DNA of 64,000 bases from Dendrolimus kikuchii (taxonomy: Eukaryota > Arthropoda > Insecta > Lepidoptera > Lasiocampidae), in the NCBI GenBank assembly GCA_019925095.2, contig CM034406.1, positions 17,174,388 through 17,238,387 on the forward strand, in the 5' to 3' direction. Below are positions 59,701 through 64,000 of this stretch, piece by piece. Position numbers and translations under genes: made by a program. The notes under the pieces are model-generated. The model saw only the letters and a program-made list of their open reading frames with translations, searched no databases and had not been told where the DNA came from. Every line of letters starts with the position of its first letter. Within the stretch, counting starts at the first letter, position 1.

Positions 59701-62700
59701 TTGTTTTTGTGTGTTTGAGTGGGTACCCGGATGGTTTAGATTCGCAATTAGAACCGGTAGGTGGCTCTGGGATCGGGTTCTAGATTTTTTTTTAAAGGCA
59801 GGACAACGTCTGCCGGGACCGCTAGTAACAAATAAAGTGAAGTGGACTGAGGAGCAGAGGAGCAGCTGCATTTCATTCCCATTAACCTGATAAGTGCGTG
59901 CTCATTCTCAAATTCCCATCAAAATTGTCCCACACTTCTTTTCCCGCAAAATTGACACAGTTCGCTTTCCGCTAAACCCAGCGCCGCCGCACCACATTAT
60001 ATTTATTTAATAATTTAAACACTATGCTCATACAGACAGAGTTGGAAATGTATTGAAGATTTTCGTTAATACTTCAAATTTCGTGTTTTAAAGCTTAAAT
60101 CATTGTATTAATACGTGAAGCAAAAACTTTGTGGCCCTCTTTACGAAAATTGAGCAGATGGAGGAGTATAAAATTTCGCACATTTATAGTTTATATAGAG
60201 AAGGAGTGCAGAATGCTAATATTTTTTTTAATTATGTAAAAAAATACATTGAATCAATAAAAAAACAACATTACATACACGCATATATACTCTTTTGTTT
60301 ATTGTTAAAGTCAAATTAACAGTGTGGCCTTGGCGAAATCTGTGATTATAGAAGTATAGTCTTTGACAACAGAACCTAAATAATGCTCAAACTTTTATTT
60401 TAACTTAATTATGGTTGAATTTCGAGCACTGGGCGACCACTAGTACATCCATATTAATATTATAAATGCGAAAGTAACTCTGTCTGTCTGTCTGTTCCGT
60501 TTTCACGGAAAAACTACTGGACCGATTTGGCTGAAACTCAGTATATATATATATTTTCGATGCCGAGGATGAACATAGGATACTTTTTATCCCGAAAAAT
60601 GGGATAGTTTCCGGGATAAAAATATATTTGTCTGTTTGTTTGTTATGCTTTTACGGAAAAACTACTGGACCGATTAGGCTGAAAATCGGTATATATGTAA
60701 TTTTCATACCGAGAGTGGACAAGGGATATTTTTCATCCCGGATAATGGGATAGATTTTGGGATAGCTTTATGTAAAGGTTATCCCAAAAGTGGGACAGGC
60801 TTTGGTTGGTTTTGTGATTTGCCATTTTCATCATTTTGGTTATTTTGTACTTTTTGCTCTTTTTGTCCTTTTTGATCTTTTTGCCCATTTGGCTCTTTTG
60901 CCCTTTTGCTCTCTTGCTCTCTTGCTCTTTTTTGTCCTTTTTGACAATTTCGCTCTTTTTGTCCTTTTAGGTTTTTTGCCTTTTTGATTTTTTGTCCTTT
61001 TTGTCATTTTTGTAGTTTTCATTGACGGAGGATAGATAAATAAAACTAGGACTGTTAGTAATAAGTAATAGAGGATGAAAGTTTGGATGAGACCAATCAT
61101 TTCTCAAGTTCATAGATATAAAAATTCATCGTCTATAAAAATGCGATAGTAACTCGATATGTCTTTCTGTTAAGTTTTTGGAAAACACTGGGAATACTGG
61201 ATCGTTTTTATTGTAATTTTGTTTAAATGTAGTTTTAATGCCGAAAATGGACATAACATATACTAATGCCAGGAGATTGGATAGTTTGCGATATAAAATT
61301 AAATGAATTTTTCGGGTGCAAATGGCACTAACATAAAAATGTTGTACAATGTAACCTGTATTGACGCCTGCTCTTTAAACAAGAAGCAGGAACTAGAGGC
61401 TAACCCGCGGCGCAGCCGCGGGGTAAACTTTAGTATTATTATATATAACGATATAATATATTAAATGTGACGTCATGAAATTTAGAATCCCTCCCACTTC
61501 AGGTCACACTTTGTTTCACTTGAGCCCAACCCGCCGCCTTTGATCGAGTCGACGCATCAATCACCTATTTGTCACATCATTACTTCAGGCAACAAGAAAC
61601 ACTACACAACTCACCATATTAGCCAACACGGGCAGTATGAGATTGGCGATTGCCACGTTGGAGGTGAACTCGGTGATGAACTGGGTGACGAGCACCACGA
61701 CCAGCAGCACCACCCAGTGGGGCATCCCGCTCAGGCCCTCGAGGGAGGACCCGATCATGGCCGAAAGACCGGTCGCCTTGCTGCCTTCAGCCAGCGCGAA
61801 GCCACCGCCTGCGGTTTCGATTAATATAATTAGGAATAACTATACAATAAGTCGTGGTAGCGTAATGGCTAGCGCACGCGTCCCAGACTCAGAGGGCGCG
61901 GGTTCGATCCTGGCCGGAACGCATGCATCTCTTAGTCAGTTTTCTGATCTAATGTGCATATTATCACAATTACCATGTGCTAACAACGGTGAAGGAAAAC
62001 ATCGTGATGCAACCTGCACATCAAGATAACCGATGTGTCAAACCTGCCAAGCCGCCTTGGACAAGCGTGGCGGGTATACTGTCTGTTCCCCCTATAATGG
62101 GAGGCCCGAGCTCAGCAGTGGGACATTAATGGGCTGATATTATTATTATATATTATTATACAATAAGGGAGCGGACTGTCAAGTCAACTGAGATATTCGT
62201 GCAGGAACGGAGAAAGAACACAGATTCTTGCAACACCAAAGGTGCTACGAATGCACTGCTGCTCTCTTAAAGGAGACTGGAACCCGGTCACTAATGCCGG
62301 AACACAAATCAAAATTGTTATGGCGGCATAATCTAGACCAGGCGTGGTAGCCATCCAGTCAGGCAAATACCCTACCACCTGGCTGTGGGTTGTTTTGTCG
62401 CCTCTTACGACACACCGCCGCAACGCAAATTACGAAATAAGAACATTGCGCGGACAGAGGAGTATGACATTTCGCACTCTTATAGTTTATATAGAGAAGG
62501 AGTGCAGAGTGCCAATATTTAAAAAAAATTATGCATAAAAAATATATTAAATCAATAATAAAAAAATTCCACACACTACCATGTATTTGACACACACACG
62601 CATATATACTCTTTTGTTCATTGTTAAAATCAATTTAACAGTGTAATATATGTAGCCGTGGCGAAATCTGTGAATATAGAAGTTATAGTCTTTGACAAGA

Positions 62701-62931
62701 GAACATTAACAATTTTCAAACTTATCATTTAAATTAATTATTATGGTCGAATTTCGACCACGGGCGACCACTTGTTGGTTTAAAAACTCCAAAAAAATAT
62801 CATTAATTAAAGTACTTATTAAGTAAATCACAACTCACCCAACAAGAAGAGGAGGCCCCATGGGATCTTCTCCTTTAAGATGTTCCACGTCACGATACCG
62901 GGCGATGGCTTCATTGCTGCCAACTCCTCAT
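56711..62931 (-). CDS. SLC13/INDY-like transporter, conserved copy (3' exons)
   Basis: Minus-strand split gene; its 5' part lies beyond the right edge. Exons in transcript order: 62839-62931, 61615-61808, 58143-58280, 56711-57001 (with stop), all with GT-AG sites and agreeing phases. They cover the C-terminal 240 residues of a Na+-coupled carboxylate carrier. Blocks visible are ITWNIL-like IVTWNILKEKIPWGLLFLLG, GGFALAEGSKATGLS, TEFTSNVAIANLILPVLA and IPATLACSMAFHMPVGTPPN, the second substrate/Na+ motif pair of the family. The last exon encodes a membrane helix and a long Asn/Thr-rich, probably extracellular tail with several NxT/S sites (NTT, NIT, NCT, NET, NLT), as in SLC13 proteins. The 138-bp exon equals exon 41319-41456 of the plus-strand gene in size and phase. 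Likely role: uptake of citrate/succinate-type intermediates at the plasma membrane. Confidence 0.88.
57705..57915 (+). mobile_element. Decayed tRNA-derived SINE
   Basis: CGTAATCGTGATAGTTTAGT, AAGGTTCGAATACTG (B box) and AGACAAGCGTGGCGAGTATG follow the order of the intact SINE at 61852. Confidence 0.55.
58330..58540 (-). mobile_element. Family A, 5'-truncated
   Basis: T-run, ATTGCAGGAGATCAGCAGAC to GGTAGCCATCCAGTCGG. 50 bp upstream (in gene order) of SLC13 exon 58143-58280. Confidence 0.8.
59110..59992 (-). mobile_element. Family L solo LTR, interrupted
   Basis: 59838-59992 (GAAGTGGACTGAGGAGCAGA to AGCGCCGCCGCACCA) and 59110-59251 (TTAAATCGCCGCACACATTG, CCCGCTCCGCATCAAATTGT) are two parts of one reversed LTR split by a Helitron. 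Its far end is deleted or diverged. Confidence 0.75.
59252..59828 (+). mobile_element. Non-autonomous Helitron inside an LTR
   Basis: Begins TCTAATATATAAAATTCTCG, contains CGAAACGGCTTGACCGATTT and ATCGGCCAACATCTATTTTT, and ends GACAACGTCTGCCGGGACCG then CTAGTA. This matches the common lepidopteran non-autonomous Helitron type. GTAGGTGGCGCTGAGATCGG is repeated at 59640 and 59755. Confidence 0.75.
60130..60447 (+). mobile_element. Helitron-like repeat (CTAGT end)
   Basis: TAGTTTATATAGAGAAGGAG, GGCGAAATCTGTGATTATAG and GGGCGACCACTAGTA. It matches 62457-62775 and the reversed piece at 19780. Confidence 0.55.
60448..61430 (+). mobile_element. Helitron-like element with internal triplication
   Basis: TCCATATTAATATTATAAAT start; the module ACGGAAAAACTACTGGACCG ... 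TTTTTATCCCGAAAAATGGG occurs at 60510 and 60650 and, decayed, at 61160. The end is CCCGCGGCGCAGCCGCGGGG (perfect hairpin) before CTTTAGTA. Confidence 0.55.
60830..61025. repeat. T-rich tract with about 9-bp periodicity
   Basis: Repeats of CTTTTTG / CTCTTTTG / CCTTTTTG; the minus strand reads as a long run of Lys/Arg/Thr codons (KRTKRAK), a translation artefact. It sits inside the Helitron-like element. Confidence 0.85.
61852..62156 (+). mobile_element. tRNA-derived SINE with target duplication
   Basis: Head TCGTGGTAGCGTAATGGCTA (A box) and GCGGGTTCGATCCTGG (B box), then a body with GACAAGCGTGGCGGGTATAC and a (TAT)n end. Flanked by TATACAATAAG at 61841-61851 and 62157-62167. 33 bp from SLC13 exon 61615-61808. 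Confidence 0.85.
62200..62420 (-). mobile_element. Family A copy with 5' inversion
   Basis: The first 30 bp (GTGCAGGAACGGAGAAAGAA) are the plus-oriented family start; from GCAACACCAAAGGTGCTACG the element runs in minus orientation to GTCGCCTCTTACGAC. Confidence 0.78.
62457..62775 (+). mobile_element. Helitron-like repeat
   Basis: CACTCTTATAGTTTATATAG to ACCACGGGCGACCACTTGTT; related to 60130-60447. The final CTAGT is altered. Confidence 0.5.
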
Positions 62932-63115
62932 CTGATTTCAAATAACAAGGTACTTTAATATATCTTCGGAAACATCTAAAATATTAATTAGAACTTTTGA
63001 AACGTGTCTGGTTGGTCAAATCCGAAACCGTAACGCATATTTTTGATGATTTTGCTTAAAACTATGAAGCAATATTAGACTTTTACAAAATTAAATATCC
63101 TAAACAAGAAAATGT

Positions 63116-63482
63116 TCGTAATACCGAAGTAAGAAAGAGAGTTGGTCTGAAAGAGAGTGTCGGGGTCAAGGTAAGGAAAGGAATGCTCCGGTGGTTCGGG
63201 CATGTGGAAAGAATGCATGATGAAAGAATGACTAAACAGATATACAATGCAAAAGTGGATGGATGCAGAAGTCGTGGAAGGCCACGACACACCTTCCATG
63301 ATCAAATTGATCGTGTACTAGCAGAAGGTGATGTCAAGAGCCTTAAGAACAGACGAGCTTGCATGACAAGAGTTATGAATGTCAAAGAGGCAAGTGAGGT
63401 GTGTAAGAATAAGCCTAAATGGCACTCTGTTGTTCGTGCCTACCCCGCAAGGGAACTGGCGTGAAGTTATGTATGTATGTAA
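63116..63482 (+). mobile_element. Family B RTE tail, longest plus copy
   Basis: TCGTAATACCGAAGTAAGAA to TTATGTATGTATGT; frame open from GMLRWFGHVERM to the ARELA stop at 63464. Confidence 0.83.
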
Positions 63483-63708
63483 ACAAGAAAAGATTTGATT
63501 TTGAAAATAAGCAGCCAGGATTATAGGCTGTGTTCTTTTTCTATATCAACGAATTGGATTCTTTGCTTGGCTTTCTTCTTGGATTCTTTTTCGAAATCTA
63601 ATGACGCCACTTCAAGTTTCTATTAGAATCGTCGCCGAGACTCCTTTGACTAATAAGAGCTGCTTCTTAGTTTCAGATCCATCCAGGCAAACTTTTTTTA
63701 TTTTATTT

Positions 63709-63977
63709 TTATTGCAGGAGTTCAGCAGACAGGCAGACGGCCCACTTGATGGAAAGCGGTTACCATCGCCTATGGACATTTGCAACACCAAAGGTGCTAC
63801 AAATGCGCTGCTGCTCTCTTAAAGGTGACTGGAACCTGGTCACTAACGCCGGAACACAACACAAGGTTGTTATGGCGGCATACTCTATCACCTGACTGTG
63901 GGTTGTTTAGTCGCCTCTTACGACAGGCCGCCAGGCCGCAGGAAATTGTATTCTTTCTCCGTTCCTGCACGGAATGG
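63709..63977 (-). mobile_element. Family A, near full length
   Basis: TTATTGCAGGAGTTCAGCAG to TTCTTTCTCCGTTCCTGCAC; lacks the segment around ACCAGGGGTGGTAGCC. Confidence 0.82.
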
Positions 63978-64000
63978 GAACGTTCCTTCATTACGTAAAT

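Noticed and set aside
60840..61100. Lys/Arg-rich minus frame resembling a nuclear protein
   Set aside because: Product of a T-rich low-complexity tract inside a Helitron-like element; no other coding sign.
61852..61925. Genuine tRNA gene
   Set aside because: Same reason; the 11-bp target duplication around the longer unit shows a SINE.

Overview
The window is eukaryotic, AT-rich and dense in transposons. Intron-exon structure with GT-AG splicing, an INDY-like SLC13 transporter pair, an R1-clade LINE, Helitron-like and MITE families, and tRNA-derived SINEs together point to an insect, most likely a butterfly or moth. The order-level call is inference from repeat types. I see no bacterial operon, CRISPR array or bacterial-type gene.

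Layout. 1-3476 is a very large imperfect palindrome (arms of about 1.19 kb) that runs off the left edge and has a 314-bp direct repeat at its centre. 4011-4675 is a dead mariner transposase on the minus strand. 4955-6686 holds the last two visible exons of a C2H2 zinc-finger gene built from five two-finger modules; a sixth module lies decayed behind a one-base nonsense change. 7100-10073 is repeat debris: a SINE-like family, RTE-type LINE and R1-type LINE tails.

10116-43602 (+) is one split gene, a divergent SLC13 (Na+/dicarboxylate, INDY-type) transporter. I recovered 14 exons, nearly all with matching splice phases. Its introns carry most of the window's mobile DNA: a Tc1-like element, MITEs nested in each other, RTE-type LINE tails with (ATGT)n ends, a complete 7-kb R1-clade LINE with two open frames (26610-33674), and a 4.66-kb non-autonomous LTR retrotransposon in reverse orientation (34171-38831) with a tRNA-Tyr-type primer site, a polypurine tract and an internal array of about 47-bp units.

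43603-56710 has no convincing gene. It holds a 44-bp minisatellite with higher-order structure (48716-49465), hairpin MITEs and an unclassified repeat family. 56711-62931 (-) contains the last four coding exons of a second, conserved SLC13/INDY-like transporter whose 5' part lies beyond the right edge. The two transporter genes converge tail-to-tail about 13 kb apart and share exon sizes and phases, so they look like an inverted local duplication in which the plus-strand copy has lost canonical transport motifs.

Recurrent families are labelled here: family A (SINE-like, A-rich tail), family B (RTE 3' tails), family C (unclassified), MITE-1 to MITE-5, and LTR family L (the 34-38 kb element). 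All coordinates of repeat edges are by eye and may be off by several bases.
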